64,000 nucleotides of DNA, from contig NZ_RRCH01000014.1 of the NCBI RefSeq assembly GCF_003862495.1, positions 124,001-188,000 of the forward strand, read 5' to 3'. The position numbers were made by a program, and so were the translations under genes. A model generated the notes under the pieces. That model was not told the DNA's origin. It searched no databases and saw nothing but the letters and a program-made list of their open reading frames with translations. Origin of the DNA: Halocatena pleomorpha. Lineage in GTDB: Archaea; Halobacteriota; Halobacteria; Halobacteriales; Haloarculaceae. Below, piece by piece: positions 8,263 through 17,418 of this stretch. Numbering within the stretch: position 1 is the first letter of the stretch; every line of letters begins with the position of its first letter.

Positions 8263-9279
8263 CTACGTTTCCAGTCTAGATGTTGTAAATGGAATCGTGG
8301 CTGCAGTACGCTGTGTAACCGTCGCAATACGGATGATATACGAAAAGAGCAAGGCGAGCGGAAGCAGGCCGATCGTAACTGCGAGCGGGAACGCGAGGAA
8401 ATACAGCACGGAATCAGTAACTGCTGGTGTACTCGTTAAGACAATGAGAAACGCGATCGCTACTGTCTCGGCAGGAAGACCCGCATAAAGCAGTAGCCGC
8501 GAGACTGAAGAAAGTTCCTCTTGGAGGTAGATCGTCTTGAAATACTGGCGGGCGATATCGATCTCTTGCAATCGGTCAATCAACCGATCAAGCGCGTCTA
8601 TTGTTGTCTCTGAGAGATGGTCCTCATACTGTGATCGAATCCGTCGAGTATGATTGATCTGTCTCGCGTAGTTCGTTGTCAGCGTCGTCGATAGAACGTT
8701 GAACGTATTCATCTCCGGTTGATCCAAATGTTCTTGTATCTCCTCAATGTGATCGGCCAGTCCAACTACTAACCCATTGATATCCTTTGTAACAGATTTT
8801 AGTATCCTATTGGAATTATTATCTATCAGTTGTTCTTTATTCCGAGTGTTTTCGAACAGCAGTCGTAGAAACCCCAATGGTTGAACAGGAGCAATCTGAC
8901 CGGCAGCTTCTTCGACTTCTGATCGATACTCGATAATGCTTTAAAGTTGGGCTTGGAGTTCGACGGGAGTCTTGAACCCCTGAGAAAGTAGCAGTTGATT
9001 GATCGAAACGACGACCATAATGAGCGTTATATTTCCAGTAATGATAGAACTGAAGATGTAATACAACGGCTGTGGGTCCTGAAACGGCATTCGCAACACG
9101 TATTCAATCCCTACGATCGGAATGAAAATCGTAATTCCGACCGCAGCAGCGACGACGAATCGATTTCCATCGAGTAGAAACCATTCCTTCCATGTCCGCT
9201 TCTGTTCGTAAAATTTGAGAGATGAAAACGCTGATGTCGTGAGTAGATTTTCTTTATCGCTCATCGTACGCGTGGCCAT
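8263..9279 (-). pseudogene. Haloarchaeal membrane protein gene interrupted by one in-frame stop
   Basis: Two reading frames, 9279-8941 (112 codons) and from 8940 down to 8263, lie in the same frame and are separated only by one TAA at 8943-8941. Read through, they give a protein of about 338 residues that resembles a haloarchaeal membrane family: two N-terminal membrane helices after EWFLLDGNRF, the SINQLLLSQ segment, a long helical middle part (IEYRSEVEEAAG, TLTTNYARQINHTRR), and two C-terminal helices. No insertion or deletion is needed to join the halves. It is either a recent nonsense mutation, a sequencing error, or a read-through gene. The role of the family is unknown to me. Confidence 0.7.
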
Positions 9280-9430
9280 TATCTTTCATAGCACGTCCAC
9301 CATCATATTACAGACGCGGGGAACAACGTGTTCGGCTGTCGAGATCCGATCACAGTAGCGGTGATATCGGTGGTTGTCCTTTAAGTGATTCTAGCGATAA
9401 GGTGATGATATAGGCACGGTTGCGATCGTC

Positions 9431-10465
9431 GTGGAACCGAACTACAGACACCACGGAGCAACTGTTTTGCGCGAGGGTTACCTAGTAGAAAACGTGTTCC
9501 GATCAACTCGTCGACCGCGCGGACTCGCTCTATTAATTGGGGCGGGATTGCTCGCTCTCGCTGGAGTCGGCGTTCTCATCGGTACGCAAACAATCAGTGC
9601 CCTCCTCACCAGTAGCAGTCTCCCGGCAGTGCTCCTCGTTGGAGGCGGATTCTCACTAGTCGCCGGCTACCTGAGTTACCGGGTGAGTTCCATACGCCTT
9701 CTTTCACAACTCCAAGTGATCTCCCTCTCAGACATCCGAGCGCCGACGATCCACGCGAGCATCAACCGGTTGACTCACAGAATGCGTATCGACCGGCCAG
9801 AAGTTTATATTGCCCGCCTCGGTCAACCCACCGCGTTCGCGCTCGGAACTGAGACACTCGTCGTCGATCGTTCACTCATCCGTTTGCTGACATCCACGGA
9901 GCTAGAGGGCGTTCTGGCTCACGAACTCGCCCATCTCGAAGGCTATGACAGCCTCCTACGGACGCTGGCTGCGAGTCTCCTTCGGATGGTTGCCACCCTC
10001 GTGCTCGGGATAGTGCTCCCAGCTGTCGCCGTCGTCTCCCTGAGTTGCTGGGGTCTCTCGTTGGTTCTTGGTCGGCCAGTGCGAGGTCCGCGCAGTGTCG
10101 GGAGTCGTCTACGACGCGGTCTAAGAAAGGTGGTAATGGGTGTACTTATTGCTCCGACGGTGGCACTCCAAGCCTACTCCCGTCGCCGCGAATACGCTGC
10201 TGACCGGAGAGCGGTGGCGGTTCTCGATGACCCACTGGCGCTTGCCCGTGCGCTCGAAAAGATTCAACGCGTGAACGAGCCAGGTCGAGGGTTAGTTTCG
10301 TGGCTATTCCCAACCCGTGAACGAAAGACGGACCGAACGCCGCTCGAACAAGTGTTCGCAAGCCATCCACCGACTGATAAGCGTATTAGGCGTGTCCGAG
10401 ATATTGTGCGTGACAGTGAGACAAACAATGATTTGGGGCAATGGCGACGGATTGAGATCAATTAG
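9431..10465 (+). CDS. M48-family membrane zinc metalloprotease (HtpX-like)
   Basis: A 344-residue protein with two N-terminal membrane helices (about 28-90), the zinc site HELAH at residues 164-168, two further hydrophobic segments just after it, and the third ligand E254 in RREYAADRRAV. These mark an HtpX/Ste24-type protease that degrades damaged membrane proteins. The start is GTG 9431; a stop lies at 9398 in frame and no ATG is available before the conserved region. It stands alone, divergent from the interrupted membrane protein gene. Confidence 0.85.
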   Translation: MEPNYRHHGATVLREGYLVENVFRSTRRPRGLALLIGAGLLALAGVGVLIGTQTISALLTSSSLPAVLLVGGGFSLVAGYLSYRVSSIRLLSQLQVISLSDIRAPTIHASINRLTHRMRIDRPEVYIARLGQPTAFALGTETLVVDRSLIRLLTSTELEGVLAHELAHLEGYDSLLRTLAASLLRMVATLVLGIVLPAVAVVSLSCWGLSLVLGRPVRGPRSVGSRLRRGLRKVVMGVLIAPTVALQAYSRRREYAADRRAVAVLDDPLALARALEKIQRVNEPGRGLVSWLFPTRERKTDRTPLEQVFASHPPTDKRIRRVRDIVRDSETNNDLGQWRRIEIN

Positions 10466-10634
10466 CCAATTTTGGAAGACACGGTTCAACGCTCAGCCCG
10501 TCTCTAATATCGTCGTTTCCGTGGCGGTTCCAGCCCTATTTGAAGAGAGTTGCCAGTACGGTCCCGGCACCGTAGCCAGTGTTCGGTGAGTACAACAATC
10601 TATTTGATTCGCGTCCCTGTTGATACAGTGTACG

Positions 10635-11276
10635 ATGCACGTCGCAGTCATCGGCGCGAACGGTGGGATCGGTAGAGAATTACTTCCCCGACTCGTGGAT
10701 GCGGGACACGATCCGATCGGGGTGGTACGAGATGAGTCACAGTTCGACGCTGTCCGGGAGCGCGGTGGAGAGCCACGTTTGGGCGATCTCGAAGGTGAGT
10801 TCGCACCGGCACTCGAAGGGGCCGACGCCGTCGTTTTCACAGCCGGCGCCGGCGGAAACACCGGTTGGGATAAGACGCTTCTGATCGATCTATGGGGAGC
10901 ACGACGGAGTATCAAGGCGTCTGTCGAGCACGGAATTGATCGATTCGTGATGATAAGCGCGTACACAGCGAGCGATCCGCTGGCCGAACCAGACGCTCTT
11001 CGCCCGTATCGGGTTGCTAAGCGGTGTGCTGACGACTATCTCGAACGATCCACGCTCGATGCAACGATTCTCCGGCCAACATCGCTCACCGACGAGGAGG
11101 GGACCGGACACGTTTCGGCCGCCTTCGAACACCGCGACGAAAATGGAGACGCGATTCCGCGCGCCGACGTTGCCCAAACAGTCGTCGCCTGTCTCGGAAA
11201 CGACGAAACGATCGGGGAAACGATCAGGCTGTTCGGCGGCGACACACCCATCGAGAGCGCAATTGGTCGCGACTGA
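10635..11276 (+). CDS. NAD(P)-binding Rossmann protein (atypical SDR)
   Basis: A 213-residue protein with the N-terminal nucleotide-binding motif GANGGIGRELL and the strands DAVVFTAGAGG and FVMISAYTA found in the atypical SDR family of NAD(P)H-binding oxidoreductase-like proteins (YwnB/ flavin reductase-like). The substrate is unknown. ATG 10635 puts the Rossmann motif at the N-terminus, as usual; the longer frame from 10620 adds five residues only. Confidence 0.78.
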   Translation: MHVAVIGANGGIGRELLPRLVDAGHDPIGVVRDESQFDAVRERGGEPRLGDLEGEFAPALEGADAVVFTAGAGGNTGWDKTLLIDLWGARRSIKASVEHGIDRFVMISAYTASDPLAEPDALRPYRVAKRCADDYLERSTLDATILRPTSLTDEEGTGHVSAAFEHRDENGDAIPRADVAQTVVACLGNDETIGETIRLFGGDTPIESAIGRD

Positions 11277-11320
11277 CCAGTTCCCTGGCGTAAACTTCGA
11301 TCCAGACTCCTACAGTCTGC

Positions 11321-11328
11321 TTTTTTAC
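11321..11328 (+). promoter_or_regulatory. TATA-like element of the CPA2 antiporter gene
   Basis: TTTTTTAC is centred about 27 bases before ATG 11351, giving a leaderless transcript and supporting ATG 11351 over the GTG at 11342. Confidence 0.4.
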
Positions 11329-11350
11329 GACTGGGGGAAATGTGTTTTGT

Positions 11351-13651
11351 ATGCACCAACCGGCCGTAATAGAGCCGCTGACAGAACACGCGTTGCTCAT
11401 CCTGTTCGTTCAATTGTTCTTGCTCTTGTTGACCGCCCGTGGTCTCGGAGAGATCGCGCAACAAGTGACCCTTCCTGCCGTTGTTGGTGAGTTGCTCGCC
11501 GGAATCGTGCTCGGACCCTCTTTTTTCGGCGCGTTGGCGCCCAATCTCTTCACGATGATCTTTCCACAGCTCGCTGGACCGTACCACCTGATCGAAGTCG
11601 TTTCCTGGTTCGGCCTGCTCATGTTGTTAGTCGTCACCGGCTTCGAGACTGATCTCGAACTCATTGCCAGTCGGGCGCGGTCGGCTGTGCTTGTTTCAGC
11701 CGCCGGCATCGTTATTCCGTTCGTCACGGGTTTCGGTTTGGGGTACGTGCTGCCAGCGACGTTCCTCGCGGCCGACGGCCAACGGTTCGTGTTCAGCTTA
11801 TTCATCGCCGTTGCGATGAGCATCTCAGCGATCCCGGTGATCGCAAAAGTGTTGCTCGATATCGGTGCGATTCACCGCGACATCGGACAAATAACCATCG
11901 CGGCAGGCATGATCGACGATACCATCGGGTGGATCCTCCTGTCGATCGTCGCTGCGCTCGCCAAGGCGGGTACTGCTGGGAACGCGGTCGCAGCACTTGG
12001 CGCTACCGGCGAAACAATCCTCTGGCTGTTCGTGTTTTTACTTTTAGCGTTCACACTCGGGCGTCGACTAGCCGAGTCCGTCATCCGCTGGGTGGATTCG
12101 GCTATCGGCGGTCAAGCAGGAAAGATAACTACGTTGATGGTTCTCGCGCTTGGTGTCGGATCGATCACGCAGTACATCGGCGTAGAAGCGGTATTGGGTG
12201 CGTTCGTCGTCGGATTGCTCATCGGTCAGGTGAATCGCTTCGATCAGTCGACACGGAACACGTTCGAGACGATGACGCTCAGTGTATTCGCGCCGATCTT
12301 CTTTGCGATGGCTGGCCTTCGCGTCGACCTTACCACGTTAACCGACCCAGTGCTGTTTGGAGCCGGGCTAATCGTTCTCGGAGTTGCGACGGTGGGAAAG
12401 TTTGGTGGAGCGTTTATCGGCGCGAGAGCTGCTGGCCTTTCGCGGTGGGAAGGCATTGCGATGGGTGCTGGAATGAACGCCCGCGGCGCGATCGAGATCA
12501 TCGTTGCAACCATTGGACTGAGTATCGGCGTTCTCTCCATCCAGATGTACTCGATCATCGTCATGGTCGCGCTCGTCACCTCGCTGACTGCGCCGCCGTT
12601 GCTCCGGAAAACGCTCGCCAAAACCGACCTTTCTGCTGCGGAGAGCGAACGACTCGAACGCCGAACGTCCGAGCAACGGCGCTTTCTCGGTACTATCGAC
12701 CGAGTGCTGTTGCCGACGCGGTGTGGAGTGAATTCACTGATCGCTGCCCAACTCCTCGGGCACGTTGTTCGAGAGCGAGATATCGATGTCACGTGTCTGT
12801 ACGTGGATCGGGACCGAGCAGTAAACGGCGAAAGAGACCGAACGCTCCGGCAGCGAGCAATGAACGCTCTTTCCACGGTCAAGCGTCGCCTCCGTCGGAT
12901 GGACCGCCGGAGAGACAGTATTCCCTACGAACTGCAAGAGAATGATTCCGCGTCCGACTGCTTACAAACAATTGACGAGCAGCTCGCGCTCTCCGATGGA
13001 CCCGCTCGGTTGATGACCCGGACCGTCACAACGAGCGTGAGCGATCTGGTCCTCTCGGAAGCGGAGGACCGCTATGACCTACTTGTTCTCGGAATGAGTA
13101 ACCCCGCCCAAGCAGCCGATCGATCGCTGTTAGGCGGAGAACTTGATCGCATTCTTCGGGTGACACCGTGTCCGATACTGGCCGTCAGCTCAAACACTGT
13201 GTCGAACGATGGATCTGTAGCGGACCTATCGGTCCGTCGGATCTTGCTCCCAACGATTGGAACCCAATACAGTCGACACGCCGCAGAGGTGGCGTTTGCC
13301 ATCGGGGCAGATCGGAACGCCGTTGTAGAGATCATGCACGTGGTCACGCCGCCACAACCGGAGGAAACCCTCATCGAACCGAATCTCTCCGAAGCGGTCG
13401 ATATCGGAGAGGCGATCGTCGACCGGGAAGCCAAACTCGGACAGCAAATGGGTGTCGAGGTGCTGACGCACGTCTCGGTCGGGGATCGACCCGAACGCGA
13501 TATTCTCACACGCGCGACTAAGACAGAGACCGACGTGATCGTTATGGGTTGTGAAATTCGTCCAACCTCCCGCCGGGCGTTTCTCGGGCCTCGGGTGGAA
13601 CACGTTATCGAGAACGCATCGTGTCCCGTGGCAGTGGTGAGCTCGGTGTAA
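11351..13651 (+). CDS. CPA2-family cation:proton antiporter fused to two UspA domains
   Basis: A 766-residue protein. Residues about 10-420 form the 12-13 helix Na+/H+ exchanger core with the family stretches VGELLAGIVLGPS, AIPVIAKVLLDIGAI (discontinuous helix region), GMIDDTIGWILL carrying the two acidic ion-binding residues, and GMNARGAIEIIVA. Two UspA domains follow, at about 450-620 and 625-766 (ILLPTIGTQYSRHAAEVAF). It should exchange Na+ or K+ for protons across the cell membrane, with UspA domains as a cytoplasmic control module. It belongs to a series of UspA-coupled carriers in this window. Confidence 0.87.
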   Translation: MHQPAVIEPLTEHALLILFVQLFLLLLTARGLGEIAQQVTLPAVVGELLAGIVLGPSFFGALAPNLFTMIFPQLAGPYHLIEVVSWFGLLMLLVVTGFETDLELIASRARSAVLVSAAGIVIPFVTGFGLGYVLPATFLAADGQRFVFSLFIAVAMSISAIPVIAKVLLDIGAIHRDIGQITIAAGMIDDTIGWILLSIVAALAKAGTAGNAVAALGATGETILWLFVFLLLAFTLGRRLAESVIRWVDSAIGGQAGKITTLMVLALGVGSITQYIGVEAVLGAFVVGLLIGQVNRFDQSTRNTFETMTLSVFAPIFFAMAGLRVDLTTLTDPVLFGAGLIVLGVATVGKFGGAFIGARAAGLSRWEGIAMGAGMNARGAIEIIVATIGLSIGVLSIQMYSIIVMVALVTSLTAPPLLRKTLAKTDLSAAESERLERRTSEQRRFLGTIDRVLLPTRCGVNSLIAAQLLGHVVRERDIDVTCLYVDRDRAVNGERDRTLRQRAMNALSTVKRRLRRMDRRRDSIPYELQENDSASDCLQTIDEQLALSDGPARLMTRTVTTSVSDLVLSEAEDRYDLLVLGMSNPAQAADRSLLGGELDRILRVTPCPILAVSSNTVSNDGSVADLSVRRILLPTIGTQYSRHAAEVAFAIGADRNAVVEIMHVVTPPQPEETLIEPNLSEAVDIGEAIVDREAKLGQQMGVEVLTHVSVGDRPERDILTRATKTETDVIVMGCEIRPTSRRAFLGPRVEHVIENASCPVAVVSSV

Positions 13652-13761
13652 CAGCCCGGTGAGTGCTCGAAACACCCTCGTTCTAACCCCTTCACTCGTG
13701 AGACAGTTTACCTACACCACATATAATACATTATTATTTGAAGAAATTTATTTGATAGGGG

Positions 13762-13766
13762 AGGCG
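13762..13766 (+). promoter_or_regulatory. Shine-Dalgarno-like GGAGG
   Basis: GGAGG lies 11 bases before ATG 13778. Most starts here look leaderless, so this is one of the few genes with a recognisable ribosome binding site. Confidence 0.4.
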
Positions 13767-13777
13767 TACTTTCTGGT

Positions 13778-14749
13778 ATGGTCGTTCTACGAGTGGTGTT
13801 GTTCCTCGGTGGAATAGCGATTCTCATTTACAGCGTCGAAGAACTGATCGAAAATATCACAAAGGCGGCAATTCTCAGCGGTGTTTCTGCGTTTCTACTC
13901 GCGGTGTTTTTTACTGGACTGGACTTCGAAAACTGGGCGTTCGGCGTTGCGGCGATCGTTGGGGACCTTCCGGGCGTAGCGATCGGTTCGGCGTTCGGTT
14001 CCGCACTCTTTTTGGTCGGCGTGTCGGTTGCCCTAGCGGGAGTCCTCGTCCCATTCGAACCAAACCTTCCCACGGATTATCTCCTCTTGTTGGCGGTGTC
14101 GCCGCTACTCGCGTTACCGTTTCTCCTTGATAGACAGTTGTCACGGACTGACGGTGGTTTTCTCCTTGTGATCTTCGGGGGCGTCCTCGCTTATCTCTAC
14201 TGGCAGGAAGAGCGCGGTCGGGAGACATTTCGAGACGAAGAAACCGAAGAGGCACGGGCGGCACTTGCGGCGGACGAGCACGGACCCTGGTACTACATCG
14301 GATTCGTTGTCGTATTCACGATCGGGATGGTCATCGGTTCCGAACTGGCTGTTTACGGCGCGCGCGGGATCCTTGCAAACGTCGGTCTGAATGGCACGAT
14401 TTTCGGCATGACTGTTGTGGGATTCGTGATGTCGCTCGAAGAGATACTCCTTGTGGTTGAGCCGATCCGTAACGATCGGTCGAGCATCGCTGTTGGCAAT
14501 ATTATCGGCAGCTTGATCTTTTTCACCACCGGCAATATTGGTTTACTCGCCGTTGTTCGGTCGTTCCCAGTGGCTCAGTCGGTTCTCTGGTTTTACTGGC
14601 CGGCCGTGTTCGTGACCACACTACTGACGGCTGTGGTCCTTTATCGCGGGCGAATCAAACGGCCCGAAGGCGTTCTGTTTGGCGTTTTGTACGTTGCCTA
14701 CTGGGTAATCAGTTACGCCTATCTCCCTCGCTCACCGCTGCCACAGTAG
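13778..14749 (+). CDS. Sodium/calcium exchanger family (CaCA) membrane protein
   Basis: A 323-residue protein with about ten membrane helices in two repeated halves. The alpha repeats are seen as AVFFTGLDFENWAFGVAAIVGDLPGVAIGSAFGSALF and GSELAVYGARGIL...TVVGFVMSLEEILLVVEPIRNDRSSIAVGNIIGSL. In the second repeat the family's T-S-x-P-E is M-S-L-E-E, and in the first the acidic position is D in VGDLPG. It is likely to exchange Ca2+ or another cation for Na+ or H+. A Shine-Dalgarno-like GGAGG precedes the start. Confidence 0.82.
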   Translation: MVVLRVVLFLGGIAILIYSVEELIENITKAAILSGVSAFLLAVFFTGLDFENWAFGVAAIVGDLPGVAIGSAFGSALFLVGVSVALAGVLVPFEPNLPTDYLLLLAVSPLLALPFLLDRQLSRTDGGFLLVIFGGVLAYLYWQEERGRETFRDEETEEARAALAADEHGPWYYIGFVVVFTIGMVIGSELAVYGARGILANVGLNGTIFGMTVVGFVMSLEEILLVVEPIRNDRSSIAVGNIIGSLIFFTTGNIGLLAVVRSFPVAQSVLWFYWPAVFVTTLLTAVVLYRGRIKRPEGVLFGVLYVAYWVISYAYLPRSPLPQ

Positions 14750-15031
14750 CGACACGGCTGTATCGCTTTCCTGTGTCTCGCGTGCGCCGGACGCTCGTTT
14801 GGAACATCATCGTCTATTCCCCAATATTTATACAATTCATTATAGATAAAATAATTAACCATACTATTTTAAGTGATGTTAGGTACAGAAATGTGGAATT
14901 AGAGTAACCGTTAATCGGTAACGATATCCGCGACACATTTATCCTCAGTGAAGATTAATACATAGATGAATTCGTTGTAGTTGTTGAGGTTGCCGGGGCG
15001 GATATACAATTGATATGTACTATGAAAACAT
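14750..15031. other. AT-rich intergenic region before the Nramp-like gene
   Basis: No gene is seen. The part from 14815 to 15030 is AT-rich. An imperfect palindrome with ACCG and CGGT arms lies at about 14906-14920 (core ACCGTTAATCGGT). It could be a metal-regulator operator for the downstream Nramp-like gene, but nothing proves this. Confidence 0.3.
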
Positions 15032-15127
15032 ATGTCTGAAAGGAACGTATCGAATCGCTATCGGACGAGCGCTACCGGCACAGGATCAACCGATGTTTTC
15101 TCAAAACACCACGGGGATGAGTACTGA
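15032..15127 (+). CDS. Possible 31-residue upstream ORF in frame with the Nramp-like gene
   Basis: ATG 15032 opens a 31-codon frame ending at TGA 15125-15127, one codon before the ATG 15131 of the Nramp-like gene and in the same frame. The peptide is polar (MSERNVSNRYRTSATGTGST...). It may be a leader peptide, or the Nramp-like protein may once have had a longer N-terminus now cut by a stop, or it may be chance. I recognise no family. Confidence 0.25.
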   Translation: MSERNVSNRYRTSATGTGSTDVFSKHHGDEY

Positions 15128-15130
15128 AAC

Positions 15131-16441
15131 ATGACCGAGATGTTTCTCAAACAAATCGTTGAAGAGCGGCCGACATCAGTCTCAGAGTTTTTCGAGCGGT
15201 TCGGACTGGCGTTCGTGATGGTTGCTAGTTACGTCGGTTCAGGGACGGTGTTCATCATGAGTACAGCCGGCGTTCAGTTCAACTACGCGCTCATTTGGCT
15301 TGTTGGACTCGCCGTTCTGCTCGGCATCATGGCCCAGGATATGAGCGCCCGCGTCGGTATTTTCGGCAATTCGCTGGGCGAGTTCACTCGTCGAAAATTC
15401 GGTGAAAAAGGCGCGACAGGGCTGCTAGCGTTCATTTCGATCGGTTGTGTCTTATGGGGATTGGAACTGACGGCTGCTGTCGGTCTTGGTACGCAGATCC
15501 TACTTGAAAGTGTTCTCGGTGTCTCCATAAATTGGATGGTGATTGCCGTCGGAACTGCGGTACTCGCTGCCGGGATCGGAGTGCTTCACTATCAACTCAT
15601 CGAATATCTAATGACAGGGATGATGATCCTTCTATTCATTGCCTTCGGTATCGTCGCGGTTGTCAGCGATCCCGATCCAATCGCGGTCGCTGCCGGGTCA
15701 CTGCCGAATTCGGCCTTCCTTTCCCCCAACGGGTTGACGCTGGCGGCAGCCATTCTCGGAACAACGGCGCTGTGGCCGAACTTCTTCCTTGAATCGCTGT
15801 TCGTTGAGGAGAAAGGCTGGAAGGACTCCTCAGATCTCCTCGATATGCGCTTGGATCTCGTGATGGGATACGCGATCGGTGGGCTCGCGTCAGTCGCCAT
15901 TCTGATCGCAACTGCCACAGTGCTCCGTCCGGCGGGCATTACCGAGCTGAGTTCGTTTATTACGCCCGGCAGAGCACTGACTGACGTACTCGGAACGTGG
16001 GCAATGTTGTTGTTCCTTGGGGGAACGTTAGTCGCAGCGTTCAACAGCATCATCCCCATCCTCTGGTGTCCAGCCTACATCCTTCAGGAAGCCCGGGGCA
16101 AACGGATTCGATCGTCCGATCCGCAAAAGGCTCGGCGGTCGTTCCGCGTGCTGTTCGTCGGGGTATGCCTGCTCAGCGGTCTTTCCCCGCTGGTGCACGT
16201 CGTGGGGGGATTGAGTGTACTTGACATGATCGTCCTGTTCCCCGCCTGGAACGGCGTTTTCGGACTACCGATCTCTGCCGCCCTTCTCTTTTGGGCCGTC
16301 AACGACAGCGAAACGATGGGGGAACACCAAAACGACCGCTGGATAAACGTGGCTAACATCACGTTGGTTGTGCTCGCGATCGTACTCGCGGTTTCCTCCG
16401 CTCAGGATGTCATTGGTGCCATCTTCGGTGGTGGGTTGTAG
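15131..16441 (+). CDS. Nramp-family divalent metal transporter relative with altered ion-site motifs
   Basis: A 436-residue, 11-12 helix protein of the Nramp fold: GLAFVMVASYVGSGTVFIMSTAGVQFNYALIW corresponds to helix 1, and GTTALWPNFFLESLFVEEKGWK to helix 6 and the following loop. In true Mn/Fe Nramps helix 1 has D-P-G-N and helix 6 M-P-H; here these positions read G-S-G-T and W-P-N, so the metal-binding Asp, Asn and Met are absent. The substrate may be Mg2+, another ion, or a small organic cation. It is followed after six bases by a TauE-like gene on the same strand, likely one operon. Confidence 0.75.
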   Translation: MTEMFLKQIVEERPTSVSEFFERFGLAFVMVASYVGSGTVFIMSTAGVQFNYALIWLVGLAVLLGIMAQDMSARVGIFGNSLGEFTRRKFGEKGATGLLAFISIGCVLWGLELTAAVGLGTQILLESVLGVSINWMVIAVGTAVLAAGIGVLHYQLIEYLMTGMMILLFIAFGIVAVVSDPDPIAVAAGSLPNSAFLSPNGLTLAAAILGTTALWPNFFLESLFVEEKGWKDSSDLLDMRLDLVMGYAIGGLASVAILIATATVLRPAGITELSSFITPGRALTDVLGTWAMLLFLGGTLVAAFNSIIPILWCPAYILQEARGKRIRSSDPQKARRSFRVLFVGVCLLSGLSPLVHVVGGLSVLDMIVLFPAWNGVFGLPISAALLFWAVNDSETMGEHQNDRWINVANITLVVLAIVLAVSSAQDVIGAIFGGGL

Positions 16442-16447
16442 CTCACA

Positions 16448-17212
16448 ATGGTTCCAGTGCTGGCTATTGGGCTGATCGCCATCGCGCTGCTCGCTGGGCT
16501 CGGGATTACAACCGTGGGTCCCGGAGGAGTGTTTATCACTGCTGCGCTCTACGGACTGACGGACCTCTCCTCGGCAGCCGTTGCTGGAACCGCGAGCGCG
16601 ACGTTCATCGCAACCGGTCTCGTTGGGAGCGGCGTTTACATCCGTTCTGGTGAGCTAATGACTGGATCAGCCCGTGAAGCTGCGGCCGTACTGAGTGGGA
16701 CCGGGATCCTTGGCGCTCTTACTGGCAGCCGTGTGAATCTACTGATCGGTGATCAGTTGTTCGGTTATCTCTTGGCAACGTTTCTGGCTCTCGTCGGTGG
16801 GTTGATCGCGTATCGTGAATTCATCGGAATTGAGCCAGAAGGACTCGTAGGGCAAACCGACGGACGACGGCGCGTGATACTAGCGACTGTTGGAGGTGGT
16901 ATCGGCGTGTTGGGCGGACTACTCGGTGTTGGCGGACCGGTGATCGCGGTTCCCGCATTGGTTGCCCTCGGGATGCCGATGCTCCGAGCGGTTGCTGTCG
17001 CACAGGTTCAGTCGATATTCCTCGCGCTCTTTGCGACAATCGGGTATCTGACCGTCGGAGCCGTCGATATCACGATGGCTGTCATAGTCGGTGTTCCGCA
17101 GCTAATCGGCGTTATCACTGGGTGGCGCGTCGCCCATCTAGTTCCACCACATCGGCTCCGGATCGCCCTCGCTGGTGTTCTCGTCGTCGTTGCGGCTATT
17201 ATCACGCTCTGA
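16448..17212 (+). CDS. TauE/SafE-family membrane carrier
   Basis: A 254-residue protein with eight predicted membrane helices and the duplicated glycine motifs of TauE/SafE carriers: AGLGITTVGPGGVFITAALYG in the first half and GVLGGLLGVGGPVIAVPALVALG in the second. The family exports sulfite or organosulfonates or carries related anions. It lies six bases after the Nramp-like gene. Whether the two act together is unknown. Confidence 0.82.
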   Translation: MVPVLAIGLIAIALLAGLGITTVGPGGVFITAALYGLTDLSSAAVAGTASATFIATGLVGSGVYIRSGELMTGSAREAAAVLSGTGILGALTGSRVNLLIGDQLFGYLLATFLALVGGLIAYREFIGIEPEGLVGQTDGRRRVILATVGGGIGVLGGLLGVGGPVIAVPALVALGMPMLRAVAVAQVQSIFLALFATIGYLTVGAVDITMAVIVGVPQLIGVITGWRVAHLVPPHRLRIALAGVLVVVAAIITL

Positions 17213-17360
17213 CCCATTTATCACTTCTTTGAAGACTCAGGAAGTCATCTTTCCCTCGGATCTCCAAGACGATGAACGTGAGTACCAGATGTCGAACTCG
17301 TCCGAACACATCATTGTCACACACTGTTGACAATATTCCTGAACAACGTTTGCGCCAGTG

Positions 17361-17382
17361 GGTAGCAAATACTATTGCTACC
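17361..17382. promoter_or_regulatory. Perfect palindrome GGTAGCAA-N6-TTGCTACC at the SGNH hydrolase promoter
   Basis: Exact 8-base arms around ATACTA end six bases upstream of a TATA box at 17389-17395. This position fits an operator overlapping the BRE region, where a regulator would block or recruit the transcription factors. The regulator is unknown. Confidence 0.55.
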
Positions 17383-17388
17383 AAAACA

Positions 17389-17395
17389 TATAAAA
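17389..17395 (+). promoter_or_regulatory. TATA box of the SGNH hydrolase gene
   Basis: TATAAAA is centred about 28 bases upstream of GTG 17419, which predicts a leaderless mRNA beginning at or beside the GTG start. Confidence 0.55.
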
Positions 17396-17418
17396 TCTAT
17401 AACTAATATATTGATGTT

